Source of the DNA: Stenotrophobium rhamnosiphilum
GTDB taxonomy: Bacteria > Pseudomonadota > Gammaproteobacteria > Nevskiales > Nevskiaceae
Reading direction: 5' to 3'
Assembly (NCBI RefSeq): GCF_003052265.1
Contig: NZ_QANS01000003.1
Location: 434,001-498,000 of the forward strand
Length of the DNA stretch: 64,000 nucleotides
The translations under genes were made by a program, and so were the position numbers. Below the pieces are notes generated by a model, which ran no database searches, was not told the origin of the DNA, and saw only the letters and a list, made by a program, of their open reading frames with translations. This document shows, one piece after another, positions 50,043-57,119 of this stretch. Position 1 is the stretch's first letter. Each line of letters begins with the position of its first letter.

Positions 50043-51227
50043 ATGCAACCCGAGTCGATCAAGGAAGTGACGCGAGCGCCAATCAATTGGGCGGCGACAC
50101 TGATGCTGAGTCTGACGACATTGCCGGTGATTTTGGTACTGCCGTTTTATCTCTGGAGCAACGAAGTCGGTGGCGCCGTTTGGATTTGGGCGCTGGTGTT
50201 TCTGTGCCTCAACGAACTCTCCATCACTGCGGGCTACCATCGCTTGTGGGCGCACCGCGCTTACAAAGCGCATCCCGCACTCAAAGTTTTCTACGCCGTC
50301 TTCGGCGCGATGGCAGTGCAGAACAGCATTCTGATTTGGGCGACTGCACATCGCGTGCATCACGCGCATGTGGATGACGTTGATCGTGATCCTTATTCAG
50401 CCAAGCGTGGTTTCTGGTTCTCGCACTTGGGTTGGATGCTGCGTGATTATCCTGCGGCCAAACCTGATTTCACTCGCTCGCCTGATCTGTTGGCAGACAA
50501 GATCGTGATGGCGCAGCACAAGTATTATTTGTTGTTTGCGATGCTGAGCAACTTTGTTCCGGTGTTGTTGCTGGGCGCGCTGTATGGCGACATCGCAGGC
50601 TTCGTTCTGGTTGCAGGTTTCCTGCGCTTGTTCGTCAGCCATCACCTCACCTTCTTCATCAACTCGCTGGCTCACTTCTGGGGCCGTCAGCCTTACACCA
50701 CCACCAACACTGCGCGTGACAATGATTTTCTCGCCGTGCTGACGTGGGGTGAGGGTTATCACAACTATCACCATCTGTTTCAGTGGGACTATCGCAACGG
50801 TATTCGCTGGTGGCAGTTCGATCCGACCAAGTGGTGGATTGCTACGTGGGCAAGCGTGGGTCTCGCTTCTGATTTGCGCCGCGTGCCTGAGTTCAAGATT
50901 CAGCATGCACGCGTGATGTGCCAGTTTGAACGCGCACGTGCGGCGATGGAAAAAGGTTTGGAGAAGGGCAGCGCACATGCACGCTATCTGGAACTCAAAG
51001 CGCAGATGGATCACGAGTGGCATCACTGCACCGAAGCTGCTGCACGTTGGGGCCATCTGCAAAGTGAAAAGCTTGCAGCTGCCAAAGAAGAGATTCGCAG
51101 CCGCTGGGAACACAGTGAGTTCAAGCACCGCGTAGAAATGAAAGCGCTGGAGCTGTCGATGAAGCTGCAGCATCGCCGCGTTGGCCTGCTGCGCCGCCAA
51201 TTTGCTCAGGCGATTGTGCCGGCTTAA
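50043..51227 (+). CDS. Acyl-CoA / acyl-lipid delta9-type fatty acid desaturase
   Basis: A 394-residue membrane di-iron desaturase. Histidine boxes are complete: HRLWAH (66-71), HRVHH (103-107) and HNYHH (240-244). Membrane stretches are around residues 18-60 and 150-200. After residue 280 there is an unusual 115-residue helical, charged extension (ARAAMEKGLEKGSAHARYLELKAQMDHEWHHCTEAAARWGHLQSEKLAAAKEEIRSRWEHSEFKH...) likely to form a coiled coil. The ATG at 50043 follows AGGGGA by 4 bp. It is probably repressed by the divergent TetR protein. Confidence 0.9.
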   Translation: MQPESIKEVTRAPINWAATLMLSLTTLPVILVLPFYLWSNEVGGAVWIWALVFLCLNELSITAGYHRLWAHRAYKAHPALKVFYAVFGAMAVQNSILIWATAHRVHHAHVDDVDRDPYSAKRGFWFSHLGWMLRDYPAAKPDFTRSPDLLADKIVMAQHKYYLLFAMLSNFVPVLLLGALYGDIAGFVLVAGFLRLFVSHHLTFFINSLAHFWGRQPYTTTNTARDNDFLAVLTWGEGYHNYHHLFQWDYRNGIRWWQFDPTKWWIATWASVGLASDLRRVPEFKIQHARVMCQFERARAAMEKGLEKGSAHARYLELKAQMDHEWHHCTEAAARWGHLQSEKLAAAKEEIRSRWEHSEFKHRVEMKALELSMKLQHRRVGLLRRQFAQAIVPA

Positions 51228-51251
51228 ATAGATCCGCAAAAGCTGTTTACA

Positions 51252-51292
51252 GAAAATCCCTCGCAAGGCGTCTTGCGGGGGATTTCTTTTTT
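51252..51292 (+). terminator. Rho-independent terminator of the desaturase gene
   Basis: GAAAATCCC-T-CGCAAG / CTTGCG-GG-GGATTTC with a 4-base loop, followed by a run of seven T/C-T bases, 25 bp after the stop. Confidence 0.9.
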
Positions 51293-51389
51293 ATGTGCAG
51301 GAAGTACGGTACCTCCGAGGTCGCATGGTGAGGGTATGGATACCCGAAGTAGAGCAACGCAGGAGCAGTTGCCGAATGCGCAGGAGCGG
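51293..51389 (+). repeat. Duplicated GGA-hairpin element, copy D2 (candidate RNA)
   Basis: The second copy starts directly after a terminator. Relative to D1 the second half is nearly identical, while the first half differs by changes that keep pairing: GGGC-ATGGAT-GCCC in D1 is GGGT-ATGGAT-ACCC here, and GTAC-AGGAT-GTAC is GTGC-AGGAA-GTAC. A further GGAG-loop hairpin follows at 51420-51441. Confidence 0.75.
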
Positions 51390-51579
51390 AGGCGTTTATG
51401 CAGAGATGCCATCCTTAAAGGGATGCGCAGGAGCGGAGGCATTGGGCAAAAGCCCTTTAGGGCCCGAATAAACCCACGTAAACAGGTTTCCCACTGTCAG
51501 AAAGGCCGATTCCGCTCATTTTCATACGGCCTGCGTTGATGCCGCGTAGACTGCGCGACCTTTAAAAGTGAGTCATCCC

Positions 51580-51720
51580 ATGAAGCTGGTATACAAATCG
51601 ACCAAGAAAGACCGTATCGTCTCCAAGCGTTACGCCATCAAACACCCTGAGCTGGTGACGAGCAAAGAGGCGCATCCTTCCAAGCTTCAAGCTGCGCGCA
51701 CCGCTCGCCTCGCCAAATAA
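51580..51720 (+). CDS. Small basic protein of unknown function (46 aa)
   Basis: A 46-residue frame starting MKLVYKSTKKDRIVSKRYAI and ending TARLAK, with 13 Lys/Arg and a predicted amphipathic C-terminal helix (SKLQAARTARLAK). Its start is preceded by GTGAGTCATCCC, a weak ribosome site, and a clear terminator follows 31 bp after the stop, which supports a real transcript. It could be a nucleic-acid-binding or ribosome-associated protein, but no family was recognised. Confidence 0.6.
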   Translation: MKLVYKSTKKDRIVSKRYAIKHPELVTSKEAHPSKLQAARTARLAK

Positions 51721-51751
51721 ACCGGCAGGGCCCATTTATTGGGCGAATCGG

Positions 51752-51790
51752 AAAAGCCTCTGAAAATTGATTTCAGGGGCTTTTGTTTTT
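51752..51790 (+). terminator. Rho-independent terminator
   Basis: AAAAGCCTCTGAAA / TTTCAGGGGCTTTT with a 5-base loop and a T-rich tail ending transcription after the small basic protein gene. Confidence 0.9.
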
Positions 51791-51890
51791 GTGGGCTTTG
51801 CATATATGAGCGGTGTTACGTTTTCACTCAGTTGGCCGGCATAAGATGCTTTCGAAGATGTTTCCATTTCGTATGGGAATAGGTCAATTT

Positions 51891-51941
51891 ACTGTTTGCA
51901 CAACAGTCCCCTGCAGGGCATCTTGCGGAGGTGGTTGTGCA
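51891..51941 (+). promoter_or_regulatory. Leader with mutually exclusive hairpins before the sulfatase gene
   Basis: ACTGTT-N5-AACAGT (51891-51907) overlaps a second pairing, TGCACAAC (51897-51904) with GTTGTGCA (51934-51941), so the two cannot form together. They lie 40-90 bp before the lipoprotein ATG. This is the geometry of an attenuator or riboswitch expression platform, but no ligand class was recognised. Confidence 0.4.
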
Positions 51942-51981
51942 GAAGTGCAGTTTTTAGACGAGAGCAGGCGAGGGGAAAAGA

Positions 51982-53943
51982 ATGAAAAAATTATTGGGCT
52001 TGTGCCTGTTGGTGGCGGTTGCTTCCGGCTGCAGCAAAACATCGAGCGGCGTTGGCGGCAGTGCTAGCGATGTGATGCCTGCAACGCAGAAGGCAAACGA
52101 GGAAATGGCGAAGTCGCTCAATCTCGCGGATCAACGCGATTTTGAAAATGCGGCGCGTGGATTGATCGCCAAACCCACAGGCAAGATTCTCGACGCCGAT
52201 GGAAAAGTACTGGTAGATTTTTCCGGCTTTGATTTTATTCAAGGCGCAGCGCCAGCCACTGTGAACCCCAGCTTGTGGCGTCATGCACTGCAGAACAAAC
52301 AAGCAGGCTTGTTCAAAGTGATGGACGGCATCTATCAGCTGCGGGGATTCGATATCTCCAACATGACGCTGATCGAAGGCAAGACGGGTTGGATTGTGGT
52401 TGATCCGCTGACGGCGCGAGAAGTGTCGGTTGTTGCAATCGAGTTCGCACGCAAACATCTCGGCAACAAACCGATCTCCGCGATGATCTACACGCATAGT
52501 CATGTCGATCACTTTGGCGGCGTGCTCGGTGTGTTGAGTAAAGAAGATGCAGCAGCACGCAAGATTCCGATCATCGCGCCTTCAGGATTCATGGAAGAAG
52601 CCACCAGCGAAAACGTGATGGTGGGCGTGGCCATGGGCCGACGCTCGGGATATCAGTTCGGCAAAAATCTTGAGCGCTCTGCCAAGGGTTTTGTTGATGC
52701 TGGCCTCGGCAAGAATCTCGCGTATGGCAGCTTTGGTCTTATTCCTCCTACGGTTCTCATCTCGCAGCCCACGCAAGAACTTGAGGTGGATGGCCTGCGA
52801 TTTGTTTTCCACAACGTGCCGAACACCGAAGCGCCTGCAGAGTTGAGCTTCAATCTGCCGGATATGAAAGCCTATTGCGGCGCAGAAATTCTGGCGCAGA
52901 CGATGCACAACCTCTTGCCGATCCGCGGCGCGAAGGTGCGCGACAGTTTGAGCTGGAGTCGCTATCTGGATGAGGCAGTGCAAGAGAACGCGACGACGGA
53001 AGTGTATTTCGCTTCGCACAACTGGCCGGTGTGGGGCCCTGCAAACGTTACCGAGTTCATCAGCAAGCAGCGCGATATGTATCGTTACATCCACGATCAG
53101 ACCGTGCGCTATATGAACGCGGGTTACACGCCGAATGAAATCGCGAATATGGTGAAGCTGCCGAAGTCGCTGTCTTCGTACTTTGGTGTGCGCGGCTATT
53201 ACGGCGATATCCGTCATAACGTCAAAGCGGTTTATCAGTTCTACCTCGGCAACTACGACGGCAATCCGGCGCACTTGAATTCGCTGCCGCCTGCAGATGC
53301 TGCGAAGCGTTATGTGGCCTTGATGGGTGGTGCGAACAAAACGATTGCCGCAGCGCAGAAATCATTTGATGAAGGCGATTACCGTTGGGCCGCAGAGTTG
53401 CTCAATCATGTGGTGTTCGCCGACGGAAGCAATGCCAAGGCCAAAACCTTGCTCGCGCGCACTTACGATCAGATGGGCTATATGTCGGAGTCTTCGACCT
53501 GGCGTAACAGCTATCTCACCGCATCTGACGAGCTACGCAATGGCCCGCCGACCAAGGGCGTCAGCCGTGCGAACTTCCTCGATGTGCTGATGCAGACGCC
53601 GGTGGAGCGCTTCCTTGATGCGATGGCGGCGGCGCTGAATGCCGAAGCTGCGGAAGACAAAAACTACAAGATCAATCTGGTCTTCAGCGATCTCAAGGAA
53701 ACGCATGTGCTGTGGATCGAGAATGCAGTGCTGCATCACCGCAAGGCGCCGGCCGCGTCTGATGCCAACGCAACGCTCCAGCTCACGCACCCAATCTTCA
53801 TCAAGATGATGGCGAACACGGCAAACATCAGCGACACCTTGCTGAGCGATGACCTGAAGACCAGCGGCAGTCGGATTGACTTGGTGCGCTTCTTCGGCCT
53901 GTTTGATAAGGCGCAGGGTACGTTCAACGTGATCGTGGATTGA
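51982..53943 (+). CDS. Alkyl/aryl-sulfatase-like MBL lipoprotein
   Basis: A 653-residue SdsA1/BDS1-type sulfatase. The signal KKLLGLCLLVAVASGC ends in lipobox ASGC. The metallo-beta-lactamase domain has the THSHVDH motif (171-177). The middle ALMGGANKTIAAAQKSFDEGDYRWAAELLNHVVFADGSNAKAKTLLARTYDQMGYMSESSTWRNSYL is the helical dimerisation domain, and the last 130 residues are an SCP2-like fold. Members hydrolyse alkyl sulfates at the envelope; a steroid sulfate substrate is possible but unproven. AGGGGAAAAG precedes the ATG. Confidence 0.9.
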   Translation: MKKLLGLCLLVAVASGCSKTSSGVGGSASDVMPATQKANEEMAKSLNLADQRDFENAARGLIAKPTGKILDADGKVLVDFSGFDFIQGAAPATVNPSLWRHALQNKQAGLFKVMDGIYQLRGFDISNMTLIEGKTGWIVVDPLTAREVSVVAIEFARKHLGNKPISAMIYTHSHVDHFGGVLGVLSKEDAAARKIPIIAPSGFMEEATSENVMVGVAMGRRSGYQFGKNLERSAKGFVDAGLGKNLAYGSFGLIPPTVLISQPTQELEVDGLRFVFHNVPNTEAPAELSFNLPDMKAYCGAEILAQTMHNLLPIRGAKVRDSLSWSRYLDEAVQENATTEVYFASHNWPVWGPANVTEFISKQRDMYRYIHDQTVRYMNAGYTPNEIANMVKLPKSLSSYFGVRGYYGDIRHNVKAVYQFYLGNYDGNPAHLNSLPPADAAKRYVALMGGANKTIAAAQKSFDEGDYRWAAELLNHVVFADGSNAKAKTLLARTYDQMGYMSESSTWRNSYLTASDELRNGPPTKGVSRANFLDVLMQTPVERFLDAMAAALNAEAAEDKNYKINLVFSDLKETHVLWIENAVLHHRKAPAASDANATLQLTHPIFIKMMANTANISDTLLSDDLKTSGSRIDLVRFFGLFDKAQGTFNVIVD

Positions 53944-53977
53944 TTCGACTGTTTTATTTCATATAAAAATAACGATG

Positions 53978-54006
53978 CCCTCCTGAACCCCGACGGTTCG
54001 GGAGGC
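53978..54006. terminator. Hairpin after the sulfatase gene
   Basis: CCTCCTGAACC / GGTTCGGGAGG with a 5-base loop, 35 bp after the stop. It has no T-run. The 53944-54123 gap otherwise shows no gene. Confidence 0.5.
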
Positions 54007-54123
54007 GCTTCGAGCAGAAGCTCATTTAGGCCTCAAAACAACACTACCTCATATGTATCAGGTGGTTGTTGGGGGCAGTAGATAACATCCATTTATCCCA
54101 TTCCGACTGCGGTTCTGGAACCT

Positions 54124-54570
54124 ATGACTACACCGACTGAAGCGGCACCTGCTGCACCTGCTGCGCCTAAGCCCATCCGCTTGGCGCCTATCGTTACGCC
54201 TGATGCCAAAGATTTTTGGGAAGCGGCGGATCGTGAAGAGTTCATCGGTGAAAAGTGCAGCGACTGCGATAAGTTTCGCTTTCCGCCACGTCCAATGTGC
54301 CCTTTCTGCCACAGCCTCAAGCGCGAGTACGTAAAGCTCTCCGGCTACGGCACCGTGCATTCATGGACCGTGCCGCGTCATCCACCTCCATTCGGTTTCC
54401 GCGAAGCGCCAATCGTTGCAGTGATTGAGTTGCAAGAAGGCACGCGCTTTGTGTCCAACGTCGTCGGCGTAAAAATCGAAGACGTGAAACAGAACATGGA
54501 AGTCGAAGTGCTGTTTGAAGCGACGATGGGCAATCACAAGGTGCCGGTTTTCAAACCGCGCACGAAATAA
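54124..54570 (+). CDS. DUF35 OB-fold / zinc-ribbon protein (ChsH2 DUF35-like)
   Basis: A 148-residue protein with an Ala/Pro-rich start, a zinc ribbon (Cys45, Cys48, Cys59, Cys62) and an OB fold (YVKLSGYGTVHSWTVPRHPPPFGFREAPIVAVIELQEGTRFVSNVVG). In Mycobacterium the ChsH2 DUF35 domain binds Ltp2 to form a retro-aldolase acting on the steroid side-chain. Here it is a separate protein 9 bp before the Ltp2-like gene, so a complex of the two is very likely. Confidence 0.87.
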   Translation: MTTPTEAAPAAPAAPKPIRLAPIVTPDAKDFWEAADREEFIGEKCSDCDKFRFPPRPMCPFCHSLKREYVKLSGYGTVHSWTVPRHPPPFGFREAPIVAVIELQEGTRFVSNVVGVKIEDVKQNMEVEVLFEATMGNHKVPVFKPRTK

Positions 54571-54579
54571 GAGACCAAC

Positions 54580-55752
54580 ATGGCCCGTACATTTAAAGAA
54601 GCCGCCATCGCTGGCATTGGCGCGACCGAATTCTCAAAAGAATCAGGCCGCACTGAACTGCAGCTGGCCGCCGAGTGTTCACTCGCCGCTTGCCAAGACG
54701 CCGGTGTTGATCCGCGCGACATCGACGGCATGATCACCTTCACCATCGACAACAGCGACGAAATCACGCTCGCACGTTGCCTCGGTGTTAAGGACCTCGC
54801 TTACACCGCACGTATTCCTGGCGGTGGTGCAGCCGCTGCTGCAACCATCTTTCAGGCCATGGCCTTGGTGAACGCAGGCGTTTGCAAAAATGTTTTGATC
54901 TGGCGCGCGATGAACGAGCGCTCGCAGTATCGCTTCGGCCAAAATCCGAACAACACGGCGGGCTACTCCGGCGGCCACGGCACCGGCACGCTGCTATGGA
55001 ATATTCCATTCGGCGCGATGACCCCAGCCAGTTGGGGCGCGTTGCAAGCACAGCGCTACATGTGGAAGTACGGCCTGACCAACGCTGACCTCGCGCACGT
55101 GTGTGTGCAGCAGCGTAAGTACGCCGCCACCAACCCGAAAGCTTGGTTCTATCAAAAACCTATTACGGTTGAAGATCACCAGGCATCTAAGTGGATCATG
55201 GAACCTGTTCTGCGTTTGCTCGACTGCTGTCAGGAAAGCGACGGTGGCGTTGCGTTCCTCGTCACGAGTCTCGAACGCGCACGCGATCTCAAGCAGCCGC
55301 CAGTTCAGATTCTCGGCGCATGCCAATCGATTCCGTTCAACGTTGAAGTCATCGCCAACTTCCATCACGAAGACATGACCGTGATGCCAGAAGCGCAGGG
55401 CACGGCCAAGCGTTTGTATGAAATGACCGGCCTCGGCCCTAAGGACATGCAAGCTGCGATGTTGTACGACGCATTCAGCCCGCACGTTCTGTTGCAGCTC
55501 GAAGCCTTTGGCTTCTGCAAGCCAGGTGAAGGCGCAGGCTTTGTGAAGTCTGGCGGCATGGCGATTGATGGCGCGACACCAACCAATACGCACGGCGGCC
55601 TCGCAGGTGAAGCGTACATCCACGGTATGAACAGCATGGCCGAAGGCGTGCGTCAGATTCGTGGTACGTCGGTGAACCAAGTTACGAAGAACACTGTGAA
55701 CAACGTGCTGGTCTCATCCGGCATGGCGGGCGCAATTCTCGCGAAAGTTTAA
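54580..55752 (+). CDS. Ltp2-type steroid aldolase (thiolase fold)
   Basis: A 390-residue thiolase-fold protein without the thiolase cysteine: the usual CASG region reads PGGGAAAAA. Two tyrosines are placed like the essential pair of Ltp2 aldolase, Tyr296 (MLYDAFSPH) and Tyr346 (GEAYIHGMN), 50 residues apart as in Ltp2 (Tyr294/Tyr344). It thus probably catalyses retro-aldol cleavage of a side-chain CoA ester with the upstream DUF35 protein. It is most like the aldolase branch, unlike the paralogue at 22456, which keeps Cys and lacks the second Tyr. Confidence 0.88.
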   Translation: MARTFKEAAIAGIGATEFSKESGRTELQLAAECSLAACQDAGVDPRDIDGMITFTIDNSDEITLARCLGVKDLAYTARIPGGGAAAAATIFQAMALVNAGVCKNVLIWRAMNERSQYRFGQNPNNTAGYSGGHGTGTLLWNIPFGAMTPASWGALQAQRYMWKYGLTNADLAHVCVQQRKYAATNPKAWFYQKPITVEDHQASKWIMEPVLRLLDCCQESDGGVAFLVTSLERARDLKQPPVQILGACQSIPFNVEVIANFHHEDMTVMPEAQGTAKRLYEMTGLGPKDMQAAMLYDAFSPHVLLQLEAFGFCKPGEGAGFVKSGGMAIDGATPTNTHGGLAGEAYIHGMNSMAEGVRQIRGTSVNQVTKNTVNNVLVSSGMAGAILAKV

Positions 55753-55771
55753 TCGCTGAAATCTGGGTCGC

Positions 55772-56749
55772 ATGGAGTCAATCACGATCAAGCTTCATGT
55801 CGACTCGGGCGTTCAGCTCCCGGGCGAAGGCGCGCTGCATATCGCTGCTGAAGTTTGGGCGCCAAATGATTTGGATCGTGATGCGCCAGTGACAGCGTTT
55901 GTATCGTTGCCTGGTGGTGGCATGACGCGTCGTTATTTCGATCTCGCGGTTGAGAACGACGAAACGTTTAGCTTCGCCAAGCAGATGGTCGCGCGTGGTT
56001 TCGTGGTGATCTTGATTGATCATCTCGCGGTTGGTGAAAGCAGTCGTCCAGTTGATGGTTATGCAGTGACGGCAGAAGTTGTTGCCAAAGCGAATGCACA
56101 TGCCACGGAGCAGATTGTTGCGAAGCTGCGTGCAGGTTCGCTGTCACCTTCGTTGCCTGCGCTGCAAAATCTCAGCACGATCGGTATTGGCCATTCGATG
56201 GGTGCGATGATGACGTTGCTGCAGCAAGCGCAATATCGTCAGCACATTGCAATCGCATTACTCGGATTTTCAACGCGCGGCCTTCCGGAATATGTATCGC
56301 CGAAGGTGCGTGAGTTGGCGGCAGACCCTGCAGCAATACGCGCGGATTTGGCCACGCATGCACGCGGTATGTTTGTTCTGCCGTATCCAGTGATTAAGCC
56401 AACGGGCCAATCCGGCGGCATTTTTGCAGGCAAGAACGCCGACCCACGCGGGGCTGTGGCGCTCAAGCAAGTTGTGGATGCGCTGCTGCCGATGTGCGCG
56501 TTTTTGTCGATGGTTCCGGGCAATGTTCTGCCAGAGGCAAGACAAATTGCCTCGCCAGTCTTCCTCGGTATCGGCGAATTTGACATGGTGGGCCCTACGC
56601 ACGAGATCCCCGCTAGTTTTCCGGCCAGCCGAGATGTCACACTTCATGTGATCCCCGATACGGGGCACAGTCATTTTCTGTTTCCTTCGCGGATCGAGTT
56701 GTTCGATCGACTCGCCGCTTGGGCGCGAACGGTTCCGGCTGCTCGCTAG
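55772..56749 (+). CDS. Alpha/beta hydrolase
   Basis: A 325-residue alpha/beta hydrolase. SLPGGGMTRRYFDL is the oxyanion loop, IGIGHSMGAMMTLLQQ carries nucleophile Ser142 and PDTGHSHFLFPSR the histidine; an acid is likely in GIGEFDMVGP. There is a large lid insertion between. It follows the aldolase gene by 19 bp and precedes the 105-residue gene by 39 bp, in a run of plus-strand genes. It may cut an ester, lactone or C-C bond. Confidence 0.85.
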   Translation: MESITIKLHVDSGVQLPGEGALHIAAEVWAPNDLDRDAPVTAFVSLPGGGMTRRYFDLAVENDETFSFAKQMVARGFVVILIDHLAVGESSRPVDGYAVTAEVVAKANAHATEQIVAKLRAGSLSPSLPALQNLSTIGIGHSMGAMMTLLQQAQYRQHIAIALLGFSTRGLPEYVSPKVRELAADPAAIRADLATHARGMFVLPYPVIKPTGQSGGIFAGKNADPRGAVALKQVVDALLPMCAFLSMVPGNVLPEARQIASPVFLGIGEFDMVGPTHEIPASFPASRDVTLHVIPDTGHSHFLFPSRIELFDRLAAWARTVPAAR

Positions 56750-56788
56750 TTCACCTATTTGCATAAAGAGTTTTTGGAGAGATTTAAG

Positions 56789-57106
56789 ATGGCAAAGACA
56801 GCACTGAAAGCAGGCTCACGATTCAAGAGCGCTGTAAGCGACGCACAGGTCATGATCGTGAAAGCACCTGCTGGCGAATTCGAACTCGGCTGCGGTGGCA
56901 TAGCGATGGTTGGCGGCACGGCTGCTGCACCAGAAGGCGTTGCACTGGCTGCAGGCGATGCAGGCGAAGTCCTGATCGGCAAGCGTTATGTGAACGCTGA
57001 TGAATCTTTGGAAATGCTCTGCACCAAGGGCGGCAAGGGCACCTTGTCACTCGATGGCGTGGCGCTTGAAATCAAGCAAGCCAAACAGCTGCCATCTTCC
57101 GACTAA
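56789..57106 (+). CDS. Small conserved protein of unknown function (105 aa)
   Basis: A 105-residue protein: MAKTALKAGSRFKSAVSDAQVMIVKAPAGEFELGCGGIAMVGG...GEVLIGKRYVNADESLEMLCTKGGKGTLSLDGVALEIKQAKQLPSSD. It is beta-rich with a glycine-rich centre and a C-x-G loop (GCGG). GGAGAG precedes the ATG at 56789; the frame extends ten codons upstream without a ribosome site. It lies 13 bp before an acyl-CoA synthetase gene, so it may be a partner or chaperone of that enzyme, but no family was recognised. Confidence 0.7.
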   Translation: MAKTALKAGSRFKSAVSDAQVMIVKAPAGEFELGCGGIAMVGGTAAAPEGVALAAGDAGEVLIGKRYVNADESLEMLCTKGGKGTLSLDGVALEIKQAKQLPSSD

Positions 57107-57119
57107 TTAGGCTTCACAC

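Larger units (their letters stand above)
51228..51579. other. Intergenic region with terminator and element D2
   Basis: This 352-bp space has no gene before 51580. It contains the desaturase terminator, element D2, then GATGCGCAGGAGCGGAGGCAT near 51420-51441 (a partial repeat of the D end) and a run of small hairpins such as GGGCAAAAGCCC. Confidence 0.6.

Noticed and set aside
43756-54075. Shared 13-14 base string GTGGTTGTTGGGG near 43756 and 54062
   Set aside because: A match of this length is expected several times by chance in 64 kb, and the flanks do not align.
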